A stretch of 49,060 nt of DNA, taken from assembly GCF_000576575.1 (NCBI RefSeq), contig NZ_AWQS01000009.1, forward strand, positions 1 to 49,060, read 5' to 3'. A program made the translations under genes and the position numbers. Shown piece after piece: positions 8,843 to 17,045 of the stretch; the first letter of the stretch is position 1, and every line of letters begins with the position of its first letter. The DNA comes from Intrasporangium chromatireducens Q5-1 (GTDB lineage Bacteria; Actinomycetota; Actinomycetes; Actinomycetales; Dermatophilaceae). The notes beneath the pieces were generated by a model. That model made no database searches and was not told the DNA's origin. It worked only from the letters and a program-made list of their open reading frames with translations.

Positions 8843-11428
8843 TCATTGGCTGGTTGCATCTCCGAGACCCAAGAAGTCGCCGAGGACGTCGGCAGAGTAA
8901 CAGCCGCTGTGAAAATGCTGGACGAAGGCTCGACGTCCCGCGGCGGAGGCCCTGAGCTCGGGCAATTCCCTGAGGACGCGGCGAAGCTCCCCGTTCAGCG
9001 ACGAAGGTGTCGCTTCGATGATGGGGACTTCGGCCGGGACCCGCGAACGCAGGCGGTCGCCGACGTTGCCGAGCACGATCGCCCCCGAGGCTAGCGCTTC
9101 ACACGCCAGCACCCCGTACAGGCCGAGCAAGAGCTGGTCGACCACGATATCCGCAGTGCGGATCAGCTCGGCCGCCTGCTTCGGTTGGAGCCCGCTGACG
9201 CGCTGATACCGGATCAGCCCCTCCGCAACGAGGGGCTCGACGGCCCTCTCGACGGCGTCCGTGCCCTTGAGCACTGGATTCGACGGGGCGTGAACCACGA
9301 GGGGGACGGTCTCTTCCCGCTCGACGAGCGGCCACGCCTCGAGGTCGATGCAAACCGGGAGCCACGTGGCGTCCGGGAGATCGTCGAGCTGGTCCGGGGT
9401 GGAAACAAACACGGGGCCTCCAAATCCCCGGACCAGCTCGGCATTGCGGTCCGCAACTTCCTGTAGGCGCCTGGTGTAGGGGTCGCGAGGGTTCCGGAAC
9501 GGCGAGAACGCGTGTGTTGCGGCGTGTTGACGAGGACTGCGCACCTCAGAGCCATGGAATACGAGACCAACCTCGATGCCGGCATCCTGCAAGAAGGCGA
9601 TGTCGCGTCTCGGATCTGCACCAGCGAGGCCTCCGAAGATGGGCCGGCCGGTCTCGATGAGCGCATGTGTCCAAGTGGCTCGAGCATGTTCGCGCAGGTC
9701 AAGGCCCCACACCGGGTCCCGCCGGTAGATAGTTGGCCGGACCTGGACATCTGCAGGGTAGTCGTAGGTCCCGTTGAGGATGGCTACTACCTCAGTCTGC
9801 ACCTCAGGCCACTGTCGAACCACTGCCCGGGACCACGCCCAGGCCTGGCCGGCGCTGTTGCTCGGGCCGATTCCCAGCTGTGTCCGGCGAGGGCGCCGCT
9901 CCAGGAAGGGCTGCTCGCCCGGGTCCAGACCAGCCATACGGTCCTCTGGTTGGATCTGCAGGGCGCCCTCGGACAACTCGGCGTAGACCGCCTGGAGTGC
10001 CTGCGCCTGCTTCGCCCACGTGAACTCCGGTTGTCCCGCCACCGCCGCCAGACGACTCCTCCAGACGGCGGGCGTTCCCAGGATCTGTTTCACCTGCTGG
10101 GCGAGGTTCGGCGTATCGCCGGCTCGGTGTACGAGCCCCAGGCGGTGCTCCGTGACGAACTGAGCCTGCGCTCGACAGTCGCTGACGACCATCGGCACGC
10201 CCGCATGTAGATACTCAAAGAGCTTGTTGGCCAAGGCAAACTCGTGACTGCCGAAATGGTGCAGCGGAATGAGGCCCACATCCGCTGTGCGGAGGAAGCC
10301 GACGACCTGGTCGGGCGCCACAGGGTCAAGTGCATGGACCCGGCCGGAGACGCCCAGATCTTCGGCCTCCTTGAGTAACCGCCGCACGCCCGGTGCCTCG
10401 GGGCCTGGCACGGCGACCACGGCCAGGTGCACTTCTGGCAGGTGCCGGAGGGCAGCCACAACGTCGGCCACACCGCGGGCCTCCGTCACCCCCCCGCTAT
10501 ACACCATGAGTGGTGTGTCGGTGTCGAGGCCGGCTGCAGTGCGCACGTCCGAGAGCTCGAGGAGCCCCACATCCGGACGCACTCCCGAGCCGGGCGGGAT
10601 GTTGAGGACGACATCGGGGCGCCGCGGAAGGGAGTAGCGCTCCTGCAATGCGGTGGCCAGTGTCGGGGATACCGTGATCACCCGATCTGCAGACCTGATG
10701 TACTCGCGCTCGAGATCGGCCCACGCTGCGATCTTGCGTGCCGAGCGCCCTGGGTAGCGGGAAAGTCCAACGACCCACTCGTGGGCATCATAGATCCATA
10801 GCAGCGAAAGACCTCGGGCTCGGGCCCGCATTGCAGCGCGCGCCGCGATCGGCAAGGTCTGGACATCATGGGCGTGGATCACGTCCGGCTGCAGGGCATC
10901 GATGACCGGCCCGTAGGCCAGCTCGATGTCGTCGACCTCTGGGAGCACTCGGCGCCACCGAGCACCAATGGGGATCCTTCCGGTCGTGCGCTCCAGTCCG
11001 CCCCAGAGCGCGCGTGCCCCGAGGGCACCAAGGCGTCCTACCAGGCGTCGTGCGCGCCGGGCCTGTTGTCGAGCAGAGTCAATCCGGCCGGGGGCTGCAG
11101 CGGGGTCGAGGTCCCTGAGACGTGCCACGTCCCGAAACCTCAGCACCGTCTCACGCTCCGTGCTGAGCGGCCGAAGGCCGAGGAGACCCCGTCGACGGCG
11201 CGCCTCGAGGCGTGCTCGCGCATCGTCTCTCAGGACGAACTCCACCGGCACCCGGGTTATCCGGACCGGTCCCATGCTGACGTCAGAGCGGCGCCCATCG
11301 CTCGCCAGGCCGATCACGGTCACGTCAGCCCCAGTCGCAGCGACGGCAAGAGCCGACTTGCGCACCCGTGCGTCCGTCGCGACGTCATTCGTCACGAGCA
11401 TGACGACGACCTCCTGTCTCCTCTCCAC
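8843..11428 (-). CDS. Tandem (two-domain) glycosyltransferase, GT4 plus second GT-B
   Basis: At 861 aa this is about twice the usual size. Residues 1 to about 480 form a full GT4: VVVMLVTNDVATDARVRKS, DVIHAHDVQTLPIAA, IYDAHEW, MVYSGGVTEARGV and NKLFEYLHAGVPMVVSD. Residues about 500-861 are a second GT-B unit beginning LGIGPSNSAGQAWAWSR, with VGLVFHGSEVR, HAPSNPVLKGTD and a C-lobe donor segment LYGVLACEALASGAIVLGNVGD. The domains should add two successive residues or disaccharide units. The first half is paralogous to the GT encoded at 17042-18637. GTG 11428 is chosen because the first beta strand (EVVVMLVT) needs it. ATG 11401, with GGAGG 8 nt upstream, is a real alternative. It starts 7 nt past the preceding stop. 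Confidence 0.85.
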   Translation of the reverse strand: MERRQEVVVMLVTNDVATDARVRKSALAVAATGADVTVIGLASDGRRSDVSMGPVRITRVPVEFVLRDDARARLEARRRRGLLGLRPLSTERETVLRFRDVARLRDLDPAAAPGRIDSARQQARRARRLVGRLGALGARALWGGLERTTGRIPIGARWRRVLPEVDDIELAYGPVIDALQPDVIHAHDVQTLPIAARAAMRARARGLSLLWIYDAHEWVVGLSRYPGRSARKIAAWADLEREYIRSADRVITVSPTLATALQERYSLPRRPDVVLNIPPGSGVRPDVGLLELSDVRTAAGLDTDTPLMVYSGGVTEARGVADVVAALRHLPEVHLAVVAVPGPEAPGVRRLLKEAEDLGVSGRVHALDPVAPDQVVGFLRTADVGLIPLHHFGSHEFALANKLFEYLHAGVPMVVSDCRAQAQFVTEHRLGLVHRAGDTPNLAQQVKQILGTPAVWRSRLAAVAGQPEFTWAKQAQALQAVYAELSEGALQIQPEDRMAGLDPGEQPFLERRPRRTQLGIGPSNSAGQAWAWSRAVVRQWPEVQTEVVAILNGTYDYPADVQVRPTIYRRDPVWGLDLREHARATWTHALIETGRPIFGGLAGADPRRDIAFLQDAGIEVGLVFHGSEVRSPRQHAATHAFSPFRNPRDPYTRRLQEVADRNAELVRGFGGPVFVSTPDQLDDLPDATWLPVCIDLEAWPLVEREETVPLVVHAPSNPVLKGTDAVERAVEPLVAEGLIRYQRVSGLQPKQAAELIRTADIVVDQLLLGLYGVLACEALASGAIVLGNVGDRLRSRVPAEVPIIEATPSSLNGELRRVLRELPELRASAAGRRAFVQHFHSGCYSADVLGDFLGLGDATSQ

Positions 11429-11435
11429 GTCGGCC

Positions 11436-13262
11436 TCAGGGGGCGTCGACCGGGGGAAGCCCCAGGCTCGGCCGATCCAGCTCGGTGACCACCTTCGACC
11501 CGGGGCGAGACTGGAGCAGGGCAGCAGCCCAAGCGGATCCGGAGATGTGCGTCAAGATATGCACGCTCGGCTCGGCAGCGCTGGATCCGGCGTCAAGGAT
11601 TGGAGCGGTCATGGGCGCAGCAGGGCCGGTCTCCGACTGAACTCTCGACTTGTTCCGTGCTGACCGGAGCCGCGGCAATACGTTGAAACGGCGGCCACTC
11701 CGTCCCCGAACGGCAGAGGTGGTGGATGACGACCTTGTCACTGGATCCCTTACAGCCTGACGCTTCTGCTCTCCTTCGAGGGACGCCATGAAGGCCGCCG
11801 GCTCCACGACCGCGGCCATTGGAACCAGGTGCGGCACGCCCCCATCGCCGGTCACGACCGAGACAGGGACGCCGGCAGCCTGTGCGGCCTCTCCCTCCGC
11901 CCGGATCGCGTAGCCCCTCCAACCCGAAGCGGAAAGGAGCACTACCTCTCCACGGCCGGCAGACAGCGACGACCCGGTCGGTGCGTCACGAGGGAGGTCT
12001 GATGCAGCGGGAGCAGTACCGCTTCTCACCTCTCCCCCGTCATTCGAGGAGGCGGTCTCGGCCGAGCCGTACAACGACGACAGCATTTGGGTGATGGCGC
12101 CAAGGCCGTACCGAGAGTCGAGCTCGGCGCGCCCCGACTCGAGGTCCAGGTCGGGCAGGTCGGACTCCAGCTCGAGAACCGCTTGGACCAGTTCGTCCGG
12201 ATCTTCATTCACCTCGATGAAGCGAGAGACCCGGTCGGCCACGCCGGCCAGTGCCTCCTCTGGCCCCCCGGAGCGAGTTGCGACCACAGGCAAACCCGCC
12301 GCGACCGCTTCCGGGACGACCAAGTGGAAAGTCTCCTTCGTGCTCGGGGCGACGAGCACGTCGTAGTGGGGAAGTGCTCGGAGGAACTCGCTGTGCGCCA
12401 CGTTTCCGTGGAAGGTGACCCGAGAGGCGACGCCCGCCTGCGTCAGGCGCTCACGAGCGTCAGCCTCGAGCGGCCCGCTGCCGTAGAGATCGAGCGTGCT
12501 CGCCGGTCTACTCCCGGCGAAACGACAGAACGCCTCGACCAGGCGCATCACACCCTTGCGCTCGATCAGGCCGCCGCCGAACACCCAGCGATCGAGAGAC
12601 TCCGGAGGACCTGAGCGACGTGGTGCACCCTCGAAGTCGACCGGGTTCGGCACCACCACGACGGTTTGGGCGTGATGTGGGAACACCTCTACGACCTGGT
12701 CGCGGACCGACGCGCTCACGCAGGTCAGGCGGTGCGCCGCTGTCAGCACTTCGTCATACAGCTCACGTCCACGTGGTGTTGCCAGCAGGTCCCCGAGGCC
12801 GGTCGAGTGTTCCGTCACGATGAGGCGGGCATCCGCATTTTTGGCGCGCGCGCCCATCAGGCCGCCGAGGTAGCCCACGTGGCCGTGCACGACGGGGCTG
12901 TCAGCGAGATGGGGCGCATACTTCACGGTCGCCTCGACCGCTGCAAGCGCCCGCTGCGGCACGTCCCAGCCGCTCGTGATCACAGTGGGCACACGGGTAA
13001 TCCAGCCCCACTGCCCGGCGACGTCAAAACCGCGCCGCTGGGCGACCATGTTGAAGACCTTGTCGGTGTCGGCAGCCCATTTCTGGACGTTCGCCTCCGT
13101 CCCACCCGGCCACTCCTCGGCGTGGACGACCAGGACACGCTCCATGAGCCGCGCGCCGAGAGCCGTCCAGTCAGCCACGAAATTCCCCCCCACCCGGTTG
13201 TAGGCGGTGGGATACCACGGAGTGCAGACGGCGAGTTGCGCGGCCGCGCGAGCTTCGGGCAT
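11436..13262 (-). CDS. GT4 glycosyltransferase with extra C-terminal lobe-like domain
   Basis: This is a protein of 608 aa. Residues about 8-390 are a standard GT4: VCTPWYPTAYNRVGGNFV, VVHGHVGYLGGLMGARA, LIVTEHSTG, WVFGGGLIERKGVMRLVEAF and the E-x7-E-like VPEAVAAGLPVVATRSGGPEEAL. After a Ser/Gly-rich linker, residues about 434-608 form an extra region with VVLLSASGWRGYAI, GVPVSVVTGDGG and SVHILTHISGSAWAAALL. That region resembles the lone N-lobe protein encoded at 6950-7489 in order and spacing of motifs. Start: the upstream TGA is followed directly by GTG ATG, and the ATG at 13262 is taken. The gene sits directly behind the nucleotide-sugar dehydrogenase. Confidence 0.8.
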   Translation of the reverse strand: MPEARAAAQLAVCTPWYPTAYNRVGGNFVADWTALGARLMERVLVVHAEEWPGGTEANVQKWAADTDKVFNMVAQRRGFDVAGQWGWITRVPTVITSGWDVPQRALAAVEATVKYAPHLADSPVVHGHVGYLGGLMGARAKNADARLIVTEHSTGLGDLLATPRGRELYDEVLTAAHRLTCVSASVRDQVVEVFPHHAQTVVVVPNPVDFEGAPRRSGPPESLDRWVFGGGLIERKGVMRLVEAFCRFAGSRPASTLDLYGSGPLEADARERLTQAGVASRVTFHGNVAHSEFLRALPHYDVLVAPSTKETFHLVVPEAVAAGLPVVATRSGGPEEALAGVADRVSRFIEVNEDPDELVQAVLELESDLPDLDLESGRAELDSRYGLGAITQMLSSLYGSAETASSNDGGEVRSGTAPAASDLPRDAPTGSSLSAGRGEVVLLSASGWRGYAIRAEGEAAQAAGVPVSVVTGDGGVPHLVPMAAVVEPAAFMASLEGEQKRQAVRDPVTRSSSTTSAVRGRSGRRFNVLPRLRSARNKSRVQSETGPAAPMTAPILDAGSSAAEPSVHILTHISGSAWAAALLQSRPGSKVVTELDRPSLGLPPVDAP

Positions 13263-13265
13263 CAC

Positions 13266-14555
13266 TCAGCCGACTCCGACGGAACCGAACCGAACCGAGT
13301 CGAAGGCGGCGGGATCGAGCACACGTCTGCCATCAACCACCGTGCGAACCCCGGGGAACGACGCCGCGCTGAGGTTGGCATACTCCCGGTGGTCGGCCTG
13401 GACCACAACCACGTCGACCGCCTCTCCCACGTGGTATGGCTTGAAGCCCATGGCGACGAGCTCGTCGTCACTGTAGAGCGGGTCTTCAACGACGACCTCC
13501 GCTCCGGCCTGGCGCAGCGCCTCTACGGTCGGAAAGACGCCTGAGAAGGCCGTTTCCTTGACCCCGCCCCGATAACTGGCTCCGAGCACAGCCACCTTGA
13601 CGCCCTCAAGACCGCTATTCAGCTTGCTCGCCAGATCAACCACATAGCTGGGCATCCCGGCATTGGCACTGCGAGCGGTACTGACGACGGTGGCCTCCGG
13701 GTCGCCCCACAGATAGAGCCGCGGGTAGATCGGAATGCAGTGCCCACCGACAGCGATTCCCGGCCGGTGAATGTGGCTATACGGCTGGGAGTTGCTCGCG
13801 GCGATGACCTGGAACACGTCGATGCCGTTCTCGGCTGCGAATCTGGCGAACTGGTTCGCCAGAGCGATGTTGACGTCGCGATACGTCGTCTCGGCCAGCT
13901 TGGCCATCTCTGCTGCCTCTGCAGACCCGAGGTCCCAGACACCGTTGGGGCGATCGAGATCCGGACGCTCGTCAAACTGCAGAACCGCGTTGTAGAACTC
14001 GGTGGCTCGTTCCGCACCCGCAGGTGTCAACCCGCCCACCAACTTGGGGTACTTGCGAAGGTCCGCGAACACTCGTCCTGTCAACACTCGCTCGGGTGAG
14101 AACACGAGGTGGAAGTCGCTCCCCTCGCGCAGACCCGACACCTTCTCGAGCATTGGCTTCCACCGGTTGCGCGTCGTACCGACCGGTAGCGTCGTCTCGA
14201 ATGAGACGAGGGTGCCAGGCTGCAGACCGCGACCGATGTCCTCGGCTGCCGAGTCCATCCAGCCGAACTCAGGCACCCCGCTCTCATCGACGAACAAGGG
14301 CACGACGACGACAACGGCCTCGGACTGCGCCACCGCAGAGGCCGTTTGCGTGGTTGCACGCAGCCGTCCATCCCTCACCGCAGCAGACAGCTTCTCAGCC
14401 AGTTGGTGCTCCCCGGGGAAGGGCTCGAGGCCCTGGTTGACAAGATCGACCACCGAGGGGTTGACGTCTGCTCCGATGACCTCATGCCCGCTGTCGGCGA
14501 ACTGGACGGCCAGCGGCAGTCCGATCTTTCCCAGGGCTACGACTGTGATCTTCAA
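13266..14555 (-). CDS. Nucleotide-sugar (UDP-GlcNAc-type) 6-dehydrogenase, WbpA/WecC-like
   Basis: This 429-aa enzyme has the three UDP-sugar dehydrogenase domains. The N-terminal NAD Rossmann has VALGKIGLPLAVQFADSGHE (residues 6-25). Middle motifs are ETTLPVGTTR and FSPERVLTGR, with Lys219 in EMAKLAETTYRDVN. The catalytic Cys273 lies in GGHCIPIYP. The family oxidises the C6 hydroxyl to a carboxylate with two NAD+. With the acetyltransferase, aminotransferase and C3 oxidoreductase upstream, the likely reaction is UDP-GlcNAc to UDP-GlcNAcA, first step of the ManNAc3NAcA pathway. UDP-ManNAc oxidation (WecC) is the alternative. The start is a rare TTG overlapping the upstream stop (TTGA), with AAAGGAA 7 nt before it. 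Confidence 0.85.
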   Translation of the reverse strand: MKITVVALGKIGLPLAVQFADSGHEVIGADVNPSVVDLVNQGLEPFPGEHQLAEKLSAAVRDGRLRATTQTASAVAQSEAVVVVVPLFVDESGVPEFGWMDSAAEDIGRGLQPGTLVSFETTLPVGTTRNRWKPMLEKVSGLREGSDFHLVFSPERVLTGRVFADLRKYPKLVGGLTPAGAERATEFYNAVLQFDERPDLDRPNGVWDLGSAEAAEMAKLAETTYRDVNIALANQFARFAAENGIDVFQVIAASNSQPYSHIHRPGIAVGGHCIPIYPRLYLWGDPEATVVSTARSANAGMPSYVVDLASKLNSGLEGVKVAVLGASYRGGVKETAFSGVFPTVEALRQAGAEVVVEDPLYSDDELVAMGFKPYHVGEAVDVVVVQADHREYANLSAASFPGVRTVVDGRRVLDPAAFDSVRFGSVGVG

Positions 14556-15307
14556 TTGCGTTCCTTTCTCGTCTGGGCGGCGCCGGCGCGCTTCCGTCTA
14601 CGGCGCGATGCCATCACCTCGTCGTACACGCCTTTGGCGCCTTGCAGTGGCTGGTGGCGCATGGCCAGCACAGCGTCGCCCAAACGTCGGGCGGGAGCGT
14701 TGCGCAACTCCCGCAGCGCACGACGGCTCTCCTCGAGGGTCGCCTCCAGCTCCGTCAGCCGCGTCGTGAGTTCCTGCAGGCGGGTCTCCATGGCGAGCGC
14801 GTCCATGAGCTCACGTCGCAGCTGAGTCTCTCGTTGCCTCCCCTCCGCGTCCTGGGCGAGTCGGCGCTCGTACTCGGCATGGGCAATGAGGCGACCCAGC
14901 GCCCACTCCCAGGTGACGCGCCGGGCGTGTTGGGGTTCCGGCCGCGGCGCCCCTCGCTCGCCCACCACGGCTACGTGGCGCTTGTAGACCTCCTCCAGAG
15001 CCGTCACCTCGACCAGGTCGAGCTCGCACCTCGAAAGGGCCTGCACCACCTTGCCCTGCGGGACATCGGCCGGCTCCCCCATGAGCACGACGAGCACGCG
15101 GGAGCCGTCGCTCAGGCCTTCCAGTCGGTCCCAGGGGTCGCCGGTCGTCATCGCCGCATCGAGGAGGACGAGATCCATGGGACCGACCGACTGGTTCGCC
15201 AGCATCTGAGCGCCATATCGGGTGAAGCCGGCGAAGTCGTCGTCGGAGACGGCGAAGAGCGCGCCGCCAACGCGCCCATGCCGTTCGATCAACTCTGGAA
15301 GCAGCAC
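14552..15307 (-). CDS. Coiled-coil protein coupled to methyltransferase
   Basis: This 251-aa protein of no named family starts at GTG, sharing one base with the methyltransferase stop (TAGTG). Residues 1 to about 120 form a small alpha/beta domain with hydrophobic strands (MDLVLLDAAM, SRVLVVLMGEP, HVAVVGERG). Residues about 130-215 are a long charged helix with heptad-like Leu spacing (TRLQELTTRLTELEATLEES) predicted to be a coiled coil. The tail is very basic (SRRRRKRAG), as in membrane-associated glycan enzymes. The methyltransferase-plus-coiled-coil pairing recalls WbdD, the chain-capping protein whose coiled coil acts as a molecular ruler in ABC-exported O antigens. That link is inference, and no kinase domain is present. 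Confidence 0.5.
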   Translation of the reverse strand: MLLPELIERHGRVGGALFAVSDDDFAGFTRYGAQMLANQSVGPMDLVLLDAAMTTGDPWDRLEGLSDGSRVLVVLMGEPADVPQGKVVQALSRCELDLVEVTALEEVYKRHVAVVGERGAPRPEPQHARRVTWEWALGRLIAHAEYERRLAQDAEGRQRETQLRRELMDALAMETRLQELTTRLTELEATLEESRRALRELRNAPARRLGDAVLAMRHQPLQGAKGVYDEVMASRRRRKRAGAAQTRKERN

Positions 15308-15981
15308 TAGCTCGTCCTCTCGAAAGTGTGGAATCCGCCCTTGTTTCCTCTGAAGCGGTAGGGCGAGAAACCGCGGTACTCGAAGCCGAGCGGCTCCAAC
15401 TGCTCCCGGTACAGCCCGGAGCCCCGGGTGATCTGGTACTGCCCCCAGACATGCGCGCCCGGGTGGTCATGGTCGGCAATGACCAGGAGTCCGTCCAACC
15501 GTGTCAGGGCTGCCAGGTTGTGCACGCTGGCGAGCCACACGTCGTCCTGGGTGACGTGAAACAGGACGTCGATCGCCACGACCGCGTCATAAAGGTGGGG
15601 CGGGGCCCACTCATGCAGGGTGGCAACCTCATAGGTGTCGAGGCCGACCGCCTCTCGCGCTGCCTCGGCAATCGCGTGCGGGCTTGAGTCGATGCCGTCC
15701 ACGCGGTAGCCGCATCGCGCCAGCGCGCGAGTGAACCAACCCTTGCCGCAGCCCGCGTCGAGAACACGGTCCGGTGCGAGCGGAACACTCGTCGGCTGCA
15801 GGATGTCGAGCAGCCGCCCGAGCCGAGTCGCGTAGAACGCCTCGTTGGCGTGGTAACCGAAACTGACGTCACCGCCGGAGAGGAACTCATCCAAGGACTC
15901 ATGCCGTCGGTCCCAGTAGGAGACCACCTCGTCCTGGGCCAGCAGTGCGGGTAGCGCCTCGTGCGGGTGCTGGTCGCTCAC
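15307..15981 (-). CDS. Class I SAM-dependent methyltransferase
   Basis: This 224-aa enzyme starts at GTG 15981, overlapping the 2-epimerase stop (GTGA). The longer open frame is shadow. The SAM-binding motif I reads VLDAGCGKGWFTRAL (residues 73-87), followed by an acidic strand end VDGIDSS and motif IV-like AVVAIDVLFHV. The later DGLLVIADHDHPG is the post-II strand typical of small-molecule or sugar methyltransferases. The operon makes a polysaccharide, so O-methylation of a sugar, either along the chain or as a terminal cap, is the likely job. The coiled-coil gene directly downstream is translationally coupled and may be its partner. Confidence 0.8.
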   Translation of the reverse strand: MSDQHPHEALPALLAQDEVVSYWDRRHESLDEFLSGGDVSFGYHANEAFYATRLGRLLDILQPTSVPLAPDRVLDAGCGKGWFTRALARCGYRVDGIDSSPHAIAEAAREAVGLDTYEVATLHEWAPPHLYDAVVAIDVLFHVTQDDVWLASVHNLAALTRLDGLLVIADHDHPGAHVWGQYQITRGSGLYREQLEPLGFEYRGFSPYRFRGNKGGFHTFERTS

Positions 15982-17045
15982 GACAAGGCCCTCTTCCTGA
16001 GGTCGGAGACGATCCTGGCCGCGGTATCGCCCGTGCCATAAGGTGCTGCGTCGGTCGTCGGCGGCGCCGGCATGCGCAGGGCCGCAGCGAGCTGGTCCGG
16101 CGTCGTGCACAGTATGTTCCATCCGAGCTCGACCGTCTCGACCCACTCTGTTTCCGTGCGCACGGTAATGCAGGGCCGGCGCAACAAGAAGGCCTCCTTC
16201 TGGAGGCCCCCGCTGTCCGTGATGACCCCGACACTCCCGACAACGGCACGGATCATTGCCGGATAGGTCAGCGGCTCACAGACGACGATCGCGCCCTGGT
16301 CGAGTCGCAGACCTGCCCGTTCGGCCCGGTCTCTGAGGCGGGGGTGGGCGAGGAGCGCGACCGGGTGGGGCGCCGCAGCCAAGGCCTCGATGGTTCCGGC
16401 CAGACGTTCCTGGTCGTCGGTGTTCTCGGCACGATGAATCGTGGCGACATAGTAGGGTCCGTCGGCGTCGATCTGTCTCGGCAGTTCGACGCTCTGGTTC
16501 GCCACCTGGTCCCGCACGGCGAAGGTGATTTCGGTCTTGATGTCCCCCACCTTCACAGCGCGTTCGCCAAGCCCTTCCCGGGCGAGTTGGCTCATCGCTA
16601 TGTCGGTTGGTGCATAGAGGACGGTCGAGGCGTGATCTGTGAGGATTCGGTTGACCTCCTCGGGCATGCGACGGTTGAAGGAGCGGAGCCCCGCCTCGAT
16701 GTGCGCCACGGGGATGTGCATCTTCACTGCAGCCAAGGCGCCGGCGAGCGTGGAGTTCGTGTCTCCGAAGACCACGACGACATCAGGCTTCTCCTCCTCG
16801 AGCACCGGATCAAGAGCCGCGAGAATTGCTCCCGTCTGGATGCCGTGGGACCCCGAGCCCACGCCCAGGAAGATGTCCGGCTCTGGCACATGGAGGTCCT
16901 CGAAGAAGACGTCCGACATGAGTCGGTCGTAGTGCTGGCCGGTGTGCACGATGACATGCTGGTCCTCGCCGTCAGCCAGGGCCCAGGCGAGCGGCGCCAC
17001 CTGGATGAACTCTGGCCGCGCACCGACGATCGTCAGAATCTTCAC
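15978..17045 (-). CDS. wecB: Non-hydrolysing UDP-N-acetylglucosamine 2-epimerase family (WecB/WbpI-like)
   Basis: This 355-aa protein starts at GTG 17045, which overlaps the upstream GT stop (GTGA). Family blocks are VGARPEFIQVAPL near the start, HTGQHYDRLMSD, VFGDTNSTLAGALAA, HIEAGLRSFNRRMPEE, THRAENTD-like ATIHRAENTD and the UDP-site TDSGGLQKEAFLLRRP. The enzyme inverts C2 of a UDP-N-acetylhexosamine. The GARP-F start is more like WbpI than E. coli WecB (GTRPE), which fits epimerisation of UDP-GlcNAc3NAcA to UDP-ManNAc3NAcA, the last step of the pathway encoded in this operon. A second paralogue lies at 28976-30055. Confidence 0.88.
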   Translation of the reverse strand: MKILTIVGARPEFIQVAPLAWALADGEDQHVIVHTGQHYDRLMSDVFFEDLHVPEPDIFLGVGSGSHGIQTGAILAALDPVLEEEKPDVVVVFGDTNSTLAGALAAVKMHIPVAHIEAGLRSFNRRMPEEVNRILTDHASTVLYAPTDIAMSQLAREGLGERAVKVGDIKTEITFAVRDQVANQSVELPRQIDADGPYYVATIHRAENTDDQERLAGTIEALAAAPHPVALLAHPRLRDRAERAGLRLDQGAIVVCEPLTYPAMIRAVVGSVGVITDSGGLQKEAFLLRRPCITVRTETEWVETVELGWNILCTTPDQLAAALRMPAPPTTDAAPYGTGDTAARIVSDLRKRALS

